Origin: Caballeronia peredens
GTDB lineage: Bacteria; Pseudomonadota; Gammaproteobacteria; Burkholderiales; Burkholderiaceae
NCBI GenBank assembly: GCA_001544595.2
Contig: FCOH02000017.1
Location: 1-64,000 of the forward strand
Direction: 5' to 3'
Length of the DNA: 64,000 nt
In this document: piece after piece, positions 15,009 to 23,942 of the stretch
Layout: each line of letters begins with the position of its first letter
Numbering within the stretch: position 1 is the stretch's first letter
The notes under the pieces: model-generated
Seen by the model: only the letters and a program-made list of their open reading frames with translations
Told to the model about the DNA's origin: nothing
Databases searched by the model: none
Program-made: the position numbers and the translations under genes

Positions 15009-17078
15009 ATGATCCAACGACCTCGCCGGTCTCTCCTTTCGTCATCGCGCGCGGCGCTCGCTGCGGCAGGCTTGTCCGTATGCGCGGCGTTCTGGGCGAC
15101 ACCCGGCGATGCCTTTGCGCAGGCAAGCGGCGCGGCAGCCAGCGCGACGCCCGCCGCCGACGGCGCGGCGCAATACGCGGTGAAGCCGGGGCAATCGCTG
15201 AGCGATATCGCCGGCGAGCTGACGGGATCGAAAGACCGCGACGTTCGCGCACGCGCGTCGCGCGCCCTGTTCGATGCCAATCCGAGCGCGTTCGCCAATC
15301 ACGACATCAACAAGCTGAAGCTCGGCTCGGTGCTGAGCGTGCCGGCGGAACTGAGCGGCGCGGCAGCGCCCGCGCCCGCCTTGGCGTCGGCTTCTGCCGG
15401 ACAGCAAAACGCAGCCGCCGAGGCTCCGCCAGCCAGCGCCGCGCCGGCTTCGGAAGGCGTGACGGCCGGGCTGGCTGCGTCGTCTGCAGATTCCGCGGCT
15501 TCCGCGTCGCCCGCCGAGCCGGTCGCGAGTGCGCCTGCGGACGTGGCATCGGCCCCGGCGCAGGCTGCCGAAACCGCATCCGCGCCGACAACGACGGCCA
15601 GTGCGCCCGCGAGCACGGCGCCCGCATCCGGCAAGAGCGGCGGCATGACGCCGGTCATCGTCGGCATCGTGATCGCGGCGATCGCCGTTCTCTTCCTGAT
15701 GATGCGACGCGGCAAGCGACGCGAGTCGAAAGTCGCAGACGACGATACCTCGCCCCGTACGTTCGCCACGCTCGAAGAGGCGCAAGCCGACGCCGCCGCG
15801 CGCAACGAAGCGCTTGCAAAGTCCCGTGCGGCCGCGGCCGCCGGCGCCGTCGCGGCAGACCATCTCGAAGGCAAGCCGGCCGCGCGCGGCACATCGGAAG
15901 CCGATGCGGATGCGGCGCGCGTCGAAAGCGCGGACACGGCACAGGCACCCGCGACGCCATCGGACGATGAACTGCCTCCGGCGACGGAAGCACCCGCGAA
16001 GCCGGAAGCGTCGCGTACTGAATCGCAAGCGCAATCTCAAGTGCAGTCGATTCCTCCGGTCGAGGAAACCGCGCCGTTCGCACCTGTCCCGCCTGCGGCG
16101 CGACATCCCGATTTCGTTCCGCCTTTGCCCGGCGCGCCGTCGAGCGCGGCTGGGCCGGTCGAACCCCAGCCCGGCCAGCGCACCGAACGCACTGCCGAAA
16201 AATGGGAGGCCGAGGAGCGTGAAGCCGCGGCACGCCGCGCCGCCGCTCAGGAGGCTTCGGAACGCGAAGAACGCGCGCGGGAAGCGGCCGCGCGCGAAGC
16301 GCTTGCTCGCGACGTGGCCGACCGTCAGGCCGAACTGCGCGAAGTCACCGGGCGCGAGGAAGAGGCGCGCGAGGCGGCGGCACGGGAGATCGTCGGGCGC
16401 GAAGCCGAGCTCCGCGAATTGAAGGCGCGCGCCGCCGATGAGCCGCAGGATCCCGACGACGAACCCGCGCTCGCACATAGTTTCCCGATGCCGAAGTTTC
16501 CGCAGGAGGCGGTTCAGGCGCTCGACTCGCTCGATATGGACTTGCCGCCGCGCATGGAGCTGAAGCTCGCCACTCCCGGCGATGAAGCGCGCACGCTGCC
16601 GGCCTCGCCGGCGGTTGCTCCCAGCGCGCCGCCGCAGACGCTGGAAGCGCCGCCGGCCGCGCCGCGCGACGACACGCAGCCCATCGAGCAGGCGCCGTTC
16701 GTGCCGCAGCCGGTGGCTCAAAGCCCGGCGCGGCAAGCCGATATCGCTGCGAATCAGCCGCAATCGGTCGCCTCGCAGATGGAAGCGGGCACCGCGGGTC
16801 CGGCTTCGGTCGCGGGCCTCGGCGCGACGAGATTCGGACCGTTGAGCCTCGATTTCGATCTCGGTCCGTCGTCGAGCGCGACCGAGCCGCTGCCGGCGCT
16901 GACCCCGGCGCAACTCGCGACGATCGCGCGCAACAAGCTCGAACTCGCCGCCGAGTACATCGAGTTGGGCGATCTTCAGGGCGCGCGCACCTTGCTGCAG
17001 GAAGTGATCGAGTCGAACGATCCGGCGACGCGCCAGCAGGCCGCCACGCTTCTCTCGACGCTCGCGCCGCACTCCTGA
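15009..17078 (+). CDS. fimV: FimV-like LysM-domain pole/peptidoglycan protein
   Basis: A 689-residue protein in FimV-type order. A signal peptide covers residues 1 to about 37 (RRSLLSSSRAALAAAGLSV to DAFAQA), and a LysM-like domain follows (YAVKPGQSLSDIAGELTG). Then come an Ala/Pro-rich linker, a single membrane helix (MTPVIVGIVIAAIAVLFLMM) and a long acidic cytoplasmic part with a highly charged coiled-coil (many REAAARE-type units). The C-terminal FimV motif (NKLELAAEYIELGDLQGART and LLQEVIE) ends the protein. Family members organise cell poles, type IV pili and peptidoglycan-linked functions. The start is ATG 15009, since it alone gives the signal peptide. It is translationally adjacent to truA (1 bp gap). 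Confidence 0.88.
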   Translation: MIQRPRRSLLSSSRAALAAAGLSVCAAFWATPGDAFAQASGAAASATPAADGAAQYAVKPGQSLSDIAGELTGSKDRDVRARASRALFDANPSAFANHDINKLKLGSVLSVPAELSGAAAPAPALASASAGQQNAAAEAPPASAAPASEGVTAGLAASSADSAASASPAEPVASAPADVASAPAQAAETASAPTTTASAPASTAPASGKSGGMTPVIVGIVIAAIAVLFLMMRRGKRRESKVADDDTSPRTFATLEEAQADAAARNEALAKSRAAAAAGAVAADHLEGKPAARGTSEADADAARVESADTAQAPATPSDDELPPATEAPAKPEASRTESQAQSQVQSIPPVEETAPFAPVPPAARHPDFVPPLPGAPSSAAGPVEPQPGQRTERTAEKWEAEEREAAARRAAAQEASEREERAREAAAREALARDVADRQAELREVTGREEEAREAAAREIVGREAELRELKARAADEPQDPDDEPALAHSFPMPKFPQEAVQALDSLDMDLPPRMELKLATPGDEARTLPASPAVAPSAPPQTLEAPPAAPRDDTQPIEQAPFVPQPVAQSPARQADIAANQPQSVASQMEAGTAGPASVAGLGATRFGPLSLDFDLGPSSSATEPLPALTPAQLATIARNKLELAAEYIELGDLQGARTLLQEVIESNDPATRQQAATLLSTLAPHS

Positions 17079-17079
17079 A

Positions 17080-17883
17080 ATGCGCATTGCTTTAGGGATT
17101 CAGTACGACGGATCGGCGTTTTTCGGCTGGCAATCGCAGCCGCACGGCAAGACGGTGCAGAACGAACTGGAGCGCGCGCTCGCGAGTTTCGCGCAGACGC
17201 CGCTGCAGACGGTCGTGGCCGGACGAACGGACACGGGCGTGCACGGGCTCGGCCAGGTGGTGCACTTCGATACGGATCTGGACCGCACCGATTTCTCCTG
17301 GGTGCGCGGCACCAACGCGTTTCTGCCGGAAACTGTCGCCGTGCAGTGGGCCAAGCCGATGCCCGACGACTTCCACGCGCGTTTCGCGGCGTTCGAGCGG
17401 ACATACTTCTACGTGCTCTACGTCAATCCGGTGCGTTCGCCGATGCTCGCGAAGCGCGCGGGCTGGGTCCATACGCCGCTCGACGTCGCCGCGATGCGCG
17501 ACGCAATCGCGTGCCTGATCGGCGCGCATGATTTCTCGTCGTTCCGCGCCGCCGATTGCCAGTCGAAAACGCCGGTGAAGCATCTGCATCAGATCGATGT
17601 GCGCGAGCAGGGCGACTTCATCCACTTCCGGTTTCGCGCCAACGCCTTCCTGCATCACATGGTGCGCAATCTGATGGGATGCTTCGTCGCGATCGGCCGG
17701 GGCCGTCATCCCGCTTCGTGGATGGCCGAAGTGCTTGCCGCGCGCGACCGGCGGGCCGCCGCACCGACCTTCATGCCGGACGGGCTGTATCTGGCCGAGG
17801 TCGGCTATCCTGAACACTTTGCTGTGCCGCCGCCGCACATCGCCAGCATGCCGTGGAGCGCCATCTGGGCGGAGCCGAAATGA
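17080..17883 (+). CDS. truA: tRNA pseudouridine(38-40) synthase
   Basis: A 267-residue enzyme that modifies uridines 38-40 of tRNA anticodon stems. The N-terminal ALGIQYDGSAFFGWQSQP and GRTDTGVHGLGQVVHFD are diagnostic; Asp51 in the latter is the catalytic residue. FRFRANAFLHHMVRNLMG near residue 185-202 is the conserved C-terminal block. It starts one base after the fimV stop and overlaps trpF by ATGA, the common fimV-truA-trpF arrangement of Burkholderiaceae. Confidence 0.97.
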   Translation: MRIALGIQYDGSAFFGWQSQPHGKTVQNELERALASFAQTPLQTVVAGRTDTGVHGLGQVVHFDTDLDRTDFSWVRGTNAFLPETVAVQWAKPMPDDFHARFAAFERTYFYVLYVNPVRSPMLAKRAGWVHTPLDVAAMRDAIACLIGAHDFSSFRAADCQSKTPVKHLHQIDVREQGDFIHFRFRANAFLHHMVRNLMGCFVAIGRGRHPASWMAEVLAARDRRAAAPTFMPDGLYLAEVGYPEHFAVPPPHIASMPWSAIWAEPK

Positions 17884-18548
17884 CCGAAAGAGATTTGCAT
17901 CGCACCCGCATCAAGCTGTGCGGACTGTCGCGCGTCGAGGACGTGCAGCACGCCGTCGCGCTGGGCGCGGACGCCGTCGGCTTCGTGTTCTATCCGCCGA
18001 GTCCGCGCTCGGTCAGCGTCGCGCAGGCAGTCGAACTGGCGCGCCATGTGCCGCCGCTCGTGTCGGCCGTGGGTTTGTTCGTGAATGCGACGCCCGAGTG
18101 GATCCGGGAAGTCACGTCGAACGTGCCGCTTTCGCTATTGCAGTTCCACGGCGACGAAACGCCCGAACAATGCGAAGAACTCGCCGGAATTGCGGGTTTA
18201 TCCTATTGGCGCGCACTGCGTATTGGGCATGATGCGTCGGCAGACCATTTGATAGAATCGTCTCTTGAATTCAAAGCCGCAGGCGGCCTTCTGCTCGACG
18301 CTCTCGTCGAGGGCTTCGGCGGCGGTGGAAAGGTATTCGATTGGTCACTTATCCCAACAGATCTCGGGCATCGGGCCGTTTTGAGTGGTGGGTTGAACGC
18401 GCAAAACGTCAGTGACGCCATTCGGCGTGTGCGCCCGTACGCGGTCGATGTCTCGAGCGGCATCGAAGTGCCGGGCGCCAAGGGCGTGAAGGATCCCGCC
18501 CGAATGGCGGCTTTCGTGCGCGCAGTGCGCGCGGCGGATGCCGGGTGA
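17880..18548 (+). CDS. trpF: phosphoribosylanthranilate isomerase
   Basis: A 222-residue TIM-barrel enzyme for the third step of tryptophan synthesis. IKLCGLSRVED carries the conserved Cys general base, GFVFYPPSPRSV and LLQFHGDETPEQC are family blocks, and LSGGLNAQNV plus VDVSSGIEVPGAKGVKD form the phosphate site with the catalytic Asp. The start overlaps the truA stop (ATGA), so translation is coupled. trpB follows after 49 bp. Confidence 0.97.
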   Translation: MTERDLHRTRIKLCGLSRVEDVQHAVALGADAVGFVFYPPSPRSVSVAQAVELARHVPPLVSAVGLFVNATPEWIREVTSNVPLSLLQFHGDETPEQCEELAGIAGLSYWRALRIGHDASADHLIESSLEFKAAGGLLLDALVEGFGGGGKVFDWSLIPTDLGHRAVLSGGLNAQNVSDAIRRVRPYAVDVSSGIEVPGAKGVKDPARMAAFVRAVRAADAG

Positions 18549-18597
18549 ATCGAACGTGAGCCGCACAGCCGGCTCGCGTAACCGAGAGAGTGACGCA

Positions 18598-19791
18598 ATG
18601 TACAACTTGCCAGACGAAAGAGGCCATTTCGGCCAGTATGGAGGCGTGTTCGTCTCCGAAACGCTCATCCACGCGCTCGACGAATTGCGCGTCGCGTATG
18701 AAGCGGCACAAAAAGATCCCGAATTCATCGCCGAATACGAGTACGAGCTCAAGCATTACGTGGGCCGTCCTTCGCCGATTTATCACGCAAAACGCTGGAG
18801 CGAGATGCTCGGCGGCGCGCAGCTTTATCTGAAGCGCGAGGACCTGAATCACACCGGCGCGCATAAGGTGAACAATGTGATCGGCCAGGCGCTGCTCGCC
18901 CGCAAGATGGGCAAGCCGCGCGTGATCGCGGAAACCGGCGCCGGCCAGCACGGCGTCGCGACCGCGACGATCGCGGCGCGCTTCGGCATGGAGTGCGTGG
19001 TCTATATGGGCGCCGAGGACGTGCGTCGTCAGGCGGCGAACGTCTATCGCATGAAGCTGCTCGGCGCGACGGTCGTGCCGGTCGAATCGGGTTCGAAAAC
19101 ACTCAAAGACGCCCTCAACGAGGCCATGCGCGACTGGGTGACGAACGTCGAAAACACGTTCTATATCATCGGTACCGTTGCCGGGCCGCATCCGTATCCG
19201 ATGATGGTGCGCGATTTCCAGCGCGTGATCGGCGACGAATGCCGCGTGCAGATGCCGGAAATGACCGGTCGCCAGCCGGACGCGGTGATCGCGTGCGTCG
19301 GCGGCGGTTCGAATGCGATGGGCATTTTTTATCCGTATATCGACGACAAAGACGTCAAGTTGATTGGCGTCGAGGCGGCGGGCGATGGCATCGACACGGG
19401 TCGTCACGCTGCATCGCTGATGGGCGGCAGTCCGGGCGTACTGCACGGCAACCGTACGTATCTGCTGCAGGATGAAAACGGCCAGATCATCGAGACGCAT
19501 TCGGTGTCGGCGGGGCTCGACTATCCGGGCGTCGGCCCGGAGCATGCGTGGCTGAAGGACGCCGGGCGCGCGGAGTATGTCGGCATCACCGACGACGAAG
19601 CGCTCAAGGCGTTCCACGACTGCTGCCGTATCGAGGGCATCATCCCGGCGCTCGAGTCGAGTCACGCGCTCGCTTACGGCGCCAAGCTCGCGAAGACGCT
19701 GCCGCGCGACAAGGTGCTGCTCGTCAACTTGTCGGGCCGGGGCGACAAGGACATGCATACGGTCGCCGAGCGATCGGGCATCCAGTTCTGA
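18598..19791 (+). CDS. trpB: tryptophan synthase beta chain
   Basis: A 397-residue PLP enzyme joining indole and serine. Lys90 in REDLNHTGAHKVNN is the PLP Schiff-base lysine, and GGGSNAMGIFYPY binds the cofactor phosphate. ETGAGQHGVATAT, with the catalytic Glu, lies near residue 114. The start at ATG 18598 gives the typical N-terminus MYNLPDERGHFGQYGG. It is followed 11 bp later by a DNA methyltransferase gene instead of trpA. Confidence 0.98.
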   Translation: MYNLPDERGHFGQYGGVFVSETLIHALDELRVAYEAAQKDPEFIAEYEYELKHYVGRPSPIYHAKRWSEMLGGAQLYLKREDLNHTGAHKVNNVIGQALLARKMGKPRVIAETGAGQHGVATATIAARFGMECVVYMGAEDVRRQAANVYRMKLLGATVVPVESGSKTLKDALNEAMRDWVTNVENTFYIIGTVAGPHPYPMMVRDFQRVIGDECRVQMPEMTGRQPDAVIACVGGGSNAMGIFYPYIDDKDVKLIGVEAAGDGIDTGRHAASLMGGSPGVLHGNRTYLLQDENGQIIETHSVSAGLDYPGVGPEHAWLKDAGRAEYVGITDDEALKAFHDCCRIEGIIPALESSHALAYGAKLAKTLPRDKVLLVNLSGRGDKDMHTVAERSGIQF

Positions 19792-19802
19792 GCCCATAAA
19801 CG

Positions 19803-20681
19803 ATGCGCACTGTCATCGACGAGCCGTTGTCCGCCGGCGCTCTCACGGGCGCCGGCCCCGACATTCGCAACCGCGATTTCCTTGCCGATGCCGCGAACAT
19901 TCCCAATGCGTCGATCGATCTGATCGTCGCAGATCCGCCATATGGTCTGGGCAAGGATTACGGGAACGATTCGGACATGTTGTCGGGCGACGCCTTCCTC
20001 GAGTGGACGTACCGCTGGCTCGATCTGGCGATTCCGAAGCTCAAGCCGAGCGGCTCGCTCTATATTTTCTGCACCTGGCAGTATTCGCCCGAGCTGTTCG
20101 TGTTCCTGAAACGCAGGGTTCTGATGATCAACGAGATCGTCTGGGACCGGCGTGTGCCGAGCATGGGCGGAACGACGCGGAAATTTACGTCAGTGCACGA
20201 CAACATCGGCTATTTCGCGGTATCGAAGGATTACTACTTCGATCTCGATCCGGTGCGCATCCCTTACGACGCAGAGACGAAAAAAGCGCGTTCGCGCAAG
20301 ATCTTCGAAGGCAGCAAGTGGCTTGAACTCGGCTACAACCCGAAGGATGTGTGGTCCGTCTCGCGCTTGCATCGGCAACACGCGGAGCGCGTCGATCATC
20401 CGACGCAAAAGCCGCTGGAAATTGTCGAGCGCATGGTGCTGGCGAGTTGTCCTCCGGGCGGACGCGTGCTCGATCCGTTCATGGGCAGCGGCACCACTGC
20501 CGTTGCGTGCGCCCGTCACGGCCGCGAGTTCACAGGCTATGAGATCAATGCAGATTACTGCACGATCGCCGCAGATCGCATCGCGGAGGCGCATGCCGCA
20601 AGGTTGCGTGCGAGCGAGCCGGCGCGGCCGCGCCGCAAGACGTCCATCGCCACGGATGCCGCCGCGCAGGCCGTCGAATAG
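19803..20681 (+). CDS. orphan DNA methyltransferase (beta-class amino MTase)
   Basis: A 292-residue SAM-dependent DNA methylase. The catalytic motif DPPYGLG is at residues 44-50 and the SAM motif DPFMGSGTT at 224-232. This order (IV before I) marks the beta class, which makes N6-methyladenine or N4-methylcytosine; DPPY favours N6-adenine. EINADYC follows. No restriction gene is adjacent, so it looks solitary. It lies inside the trp operon, 11 bp after trpB and 87 bp before trpA. From memory, the Burkholderia cenocepacia orphan enzyme on chromosome 2 methylates GTWWAC; this gene may be its ortholog, which is inference. Confidence 0.9.
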   Translation: MRTVIDEPLSAGALTGAGPDIRNRDFLADAANIPNASIDLIVADPPYGLGKDYGNDSDMLSGDAFLEWTYRWLDLAIPKLKPSGSLYIFCTWQYSPELFVFLKRRVLMINEIVWDRRVPSMGGTTRKFTSVHDNIGYFAVSKDYYFDLDPVRIPYDAETKKARSRKIFEGSKWLELGYNPKDVWSVSRLHRQHAERVDHPTQKPLEIVERMVLASCPPGGRVLDPFMGSGTTAVACARHGREFTGYEINADYCTIAADRIAEAHAARLRASEPARPRRKTSIATDAAAQAVE

Positions 20682-20768
20682 CGCTGGATGCGCGCATTTT
20701 CGTCGCTGATCGCGTCAGATGCGGAAAATTTCGCGTCGACGTCAACGAATACGACTTCGAGAATTCTC

Positions 20769-21569
20769 ATGTCCCGTATCAAGAATACTTTTGCGGCACT
20801 GGCCGCGCAGGGAAAGAAAGGGCTGATTCCGTTCATCACGGCAGGCGACCCGAATCCCGAGCAGACCGTCGAGTTCATGCACGCGCTGGCCAAGGGCGGC
20901 GCGGACGTCATCGAACTGGGGGTGCCGTTTTCCGATCCGATGGCCGACGGCCCCGTCATCCAGCGGTCGTCCGAGCGAGCGCTCGAACGCGGCATGACGC
21001 TGAAGCGCGTGCTCGCCGATGTCGCGCGCTTTCGCGAGACCGACGATAAGACACCCGTGGTCCTGATGGGCTATGCCAATCCGATCGAGCGCATGGGCGC
21101 GGACGCTTTCGCTCAAGCCGCGAAGGAAGCCGGCGTCGACGGCGTGCTGGTGGTCGATTACCCGCCCGAAGAGGCCACCGAGTTCGGCGCGACAATGCGC
21201 GCCGCCGGCATCGATCCGATTTTCCTGCTCGCGCCGACCTCCACGGACGAGCGCATCGCGGCAGTCGGCAAGATTGCGAGCGGCTACGTCTATTACGTAT
21301 CGCTCAAGGGCGTGACCGGCGCGGCAAATCTGGACGTTTCCAGCATCGCGAGTAAAATCCCGGCCATCAAGTCGCATGTGCCCCTGCCGGTCGGCGTAGG
21401 ATTCGGCATTCGCGACGCGCAGACCGCACGTTCCGTCGCCGATGTCGCGGACGCCGTCGTCATCGGCAGCCGCCTCGTGCAGTTGCTCGAGGAAGCGCCG
21501 CCCGACACCGCGGCCGCGTCGCTGACGAGTTTCATCGCCGGAATTCGTCAGGCGCTCGACGCCAAGTAA
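20769..21569 (+). CDS. trpA: tryptophan synthase alpha chain
   Basis: A 266-residue TIM barrel that cleaves indole-3-glycerol phosphate to indole for TrpB. The catalytic residues fall at the classical positions: Glu49 and Asp60 in VIELGVPFSDPMADGPVIQR. FITAGDPN, DGVLVVDYPPEEA and YYVSLKGVTGA follow in order. The start ATG 20769 was preferred over an in-frame ATG at 20688 because it gives the family N-terminus MSRIKNTFAALA. Confidence 0.97.
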   Translation: MSRIKNTFAALAAQGKKGLIPFITAGDPNPEQTVEFMHALAKGGADVIELGVPFSDPMADGPVIQRSSERALERGMTLKRVLADVARFRETDDKTPVVLMGYANPIERMGADAFAQAAKEAGVDGVLVVDYPPEEATEFGATMRAAGIDPIFLLAPTSTDERIAAVGKIASGYVYYVSLKGVTGAANLDVSSIASKIPAIKSHVPLPVGVGFGIRDAQTARSVADVADAVVIGSRLVQLLEEAPPDTAAASLTSFIAGIRQALDAK

Positions 21570-21639
21570 AATACGCGCCGCCGCAGTTCGCCCCGATTCG
21601 GGCGCGCTGCGCGGCCACCCGATCAGTCAAGGAAAAACG

Positions 21640-22512
21640 ATGAGCTGGCTCGACAAACTGCTGCCGCCGAAGATCAAGCAAACCGATCCCAAAAGCCGCA
21701 AGGGCATTCCCGAAGGCCTCTGGGTGAAGTGCCCGTCGTGCGAGGCGGTGCTGTATCGCAACGACGTCGAGGCGAATCTGCATGTCTGCCCGAAGTGCAG
21801 CCATCACATGCGTATCGGCGCGCGCGAGCGGCTCGATCGCCTGCTCGACCCGGAAGGTCGTTACGAAATCGGCCAGGAAGTCGTGCCGGTCGACGCGCTG
21901 AAGTTCAAGGACAGCCGCAAGTACCCGGATCGCATCAAGGAAGCGATGGACGACACCGGCGAAACCGACGCGATGGTCGTCATGGGCGGGGCGATCCACA
22001 CGATTCCCTGCGTGGTCGCGTGCTTCGAGTTCTCGTTCATGGGCGGCTCGATGGGATCCGTGGTCGGCGAACGTTTCGTGCGCGGCGCGCGCAATGCGCT
22101 CGAGCAGAACGTGCCGTTCATCTGTTTCACGGCGTCGGGCGGCGCGCGCATGCAGGAAAGCCTGCTTTCGCTCATGCAAATGGCGAAAACCACTGCGCTT
22201 CTGACCCGACTTTCAGACGCCAAGCTGCCGTTCATCTCCGTTTTGACCGACCCGACGATGGGCGGCGTTTCCGCCAGTTTCGCGTTCCTCGGCGACGTCG
22301 TGATCGCCGAGCCGAAGGCGCTGATCGGCTTCGCGGGTCCGCGCGTGATCGAACAGACTGTGCGCGAGAAGCTGCCCGAAGGTTTTCAGCGCGCCGAATT
22401 CCTGATTCAGAAGGGCGCGGTCGACATGATCGTGGATCGCCGCAAGATGCGCGAAGAACTGGCCCAGTTGATGGCATTGATGACGCGGCAACCCGCCGAC
22501 GCGGTCGCCTGA
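21640..22512 (+). CDS. accD: acetyl-CoA carboxylase carboxyltransferase subunit beta
   Basis: A 290-residue subunit of the transferase step that makes malonyl-CoA for fatty acid synthesis. A zinc ribbon is formed by Cys31, Cys34, Cys50 and Cys53. The crotonase-like domain has CFEFSFMGGSMGSVVGE, FTASGGARMQESLLSLMQ and LTDPTMGGVSASFA. It begins MSWLDKLLPPKI behind AAGGAAAA. It follows trpA by 70 bp and ends at a strong terminator. Confidence 0.98.
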   Translation: MSWLDKLLPPKIKQTDPKSRKGIPEGLWVKCPSCEAVLYRNDVEANLHVCPKCSHHMRIGARERLDRLLDPEGRYEIGQEVVPVDALKFKDSRKYPDRIKEAMDDTGETDAMVVMGGAIHTIPCVVACFEFSFMGGSMGSVVGERFVRGARNALEQNVPFICFTASGGARMQESLLSLMQMAKTTALLTRLSDAKLPFISVLTDPTMGGVSASFAFLGDVVIAEPKALIGFAGPRVIEQTVREKLPEGFQRAEFLIQKGAVDMIVDRRKMREELAQLMALMTRQPADAVA

Positions 22513-22533
22513 GCTTTTTGAAACGTAGCGCCG

Positions 22534-22577
22534 CGCCGCGCGTGAACCTCCGGTTCCGCGCGGCGTTTTTGTTTTTT
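22534..22577 (+). terminator. accD terminator
   Basis: A 9-bp stem CGCCGCGCG/CGCGCGGCG (22534-22542 and 22557-22565) is stacked on an inner stem GAACC/GGTTC around TCC and followed by TTTTTGTTTTTT. The folC start is only about 12 bp downstream, so folC depends on read-through or a start within this segment. Confidence 0.9.
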
Positions 22578-22588
22578 CGATCTCAAAA

Positions 22589-23899
22589 ATGAACACTTTC
22601 CCCACTCTCGACGCCTGGCTTGCTCATCTGGAAGCGGCGCATCCGGTCGGCATCGACATGGGTCTCGCGCGCATCGGCCGCGTGAAGGAAGCGCTGGGCC
22701 TGAGCTTCGCGTGCCCGGTCATCACGGTCGGCGGCACGAACGGCAAGGGCTCGACGTGTGCGATCCTCGAAACGATCCTGCTGCGCGCGGGTTATCGCGT
22801 GGGTTGCCACACGTCGCCGCATCTGCTGTCGTTCAACGAGCGCGCCCGCATCGACGGCGCCGAGGCCACGGACGCCGAATTGCTCGATCATTTCGAGGCC
22901 GTGGAGCGCGCGCGTGCGAGCCTGCCGGAGCCGGTGACGCTGACCTATTTCGAATTCACGACGCTCGCGATCCTTCATCTGTTCGCCTCGCGCGGGCTCG
23001 ATGCGGTGATCCTCGAAGTGGGCCTCGGCGGGCGTCTCGACGCAGTGAATATCGTCGATACGGATTGCGCCGTGATCACGAGCATCGACATCGACCATAC
23101 GGACTATCTCGGCGACACGCGGGAAAAGATCGGCTTCGAGAAAGCCGGCATTTTCCGGACGGGCAAGCCGGCCGTTTGCGGCGATCCGTCGCCGCCGCAA
23201 AGTCTCATCGATCACGCCGGGGCGATCGGCGCGGATCTTTGGCTCGTCGGCCGCGATTTTCGTTATGAAGCGCAGCCGGGCAACGAACGTCAGCAATGGA
23301 GCTACCTCGGCCGCGAGCAGCGGCGTCCGGCGCTGGCTTATCCGGCGCTGCGCGGCGCGAATCAGCTGATCAACACGGCGGCGGCGCTGGCCGCGCTCGA
23401 AGCGTTGCGCGACCGGCTGCCGGTGTCGGCGCAGGACATCCGCCTCGGGCTGGCGAACGTCGAATTGCCAGGGCGGTTTCAGGTGCTGCCGGGCAAGCCG
23501 CAGATCATTCTGGATGTGGCGCACAACCCGCACGCGGCCGCAGTTCTGGCGCAAAACCTTGGCAATATGGGCTACTTTCCGTACACCTACGCGGTGTTTG
23601 GAGCGATGCGCGACAAGGACATCGAAGGCGTGGTGAGCCAGTTGAAGAGCGAAATCGATCACTGGAACGTCACCGCGCTGCCGACGCCGCGCGGCGCCTC
23701 GGCGTCACAGCTGGAGTCCGCCTTGCGCGATGCCGGTGTCAACGACGGGCCCGACAGCAGCGTTTCGTGCTTTGAAAGCCCTGCCGCAGCTTTTCAAGAT
23801 GCGTTAAGCCGGGCCTCTGAAAATGATAGAATTTTGGTTTTCGGCAGTTTCTACACGGTAGCGGGCGTAATGGCCTACCGTCGATCGCGGCATAACTGA
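22589..23899 (+). CDS. folC: bifunctional folylpolyglutamate/dihydrofolate synthase
   Basis: A 436-residue Mur-ligase-family enzyme adding glutamate to dihydropteroate and folates. The P-loop GGTNGKGST is at residues 48-56; SPHLLSFNERARI, LEVGLGGRLDAVNIVD and SIDIDHTDYLGDT follow, and LDVAHNPHAA marks the C-terminal domain. It begins the folC-SPOR-cvpA-purF run also known in other proteobacteria. Confidence 0.96.
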   Translation: MNTFPTLDAWLAHLEAAHPVGIDMGLARIGRVKEALGLSFACPVITVGGTNGKGSTCAILETILLRAGYRVGCHTSPHLLSFNERARIDGAEATDAELLDHFEAVERARASLPEPVTLTYFEFTTLAILHLFASRGLDAVILEVGLGGRLDAVNIVDTDCAVITSIDIDHTDYLGDTREKIGFEKAGIFRTGKPAVCGDPSPPQSLIDHAGAIGADLWLVGRDFRYEAQPGNERQQWSYLGREQRRPALAYPALRGANQLINTAAALAALEALRDRLPVSAQDIRLGLANVELPGRFQVLPGKPQIILDVAHNPHAAAVLAQNLGNMGYFPYTYAVFGAMRDKDIEGVVSQLKSEIDHWNVTALPTPRGASASQLESALRDAGVNDGPDSSVSCFESPAAAFQDALSRASENDRILVFGSFYTVAGVMAYRRSRHN

Positions 23900-23942
23900 G
23901 CAGCATCACCGAGACGGTCTGCCGTCCAGCACCAAGCGATAC

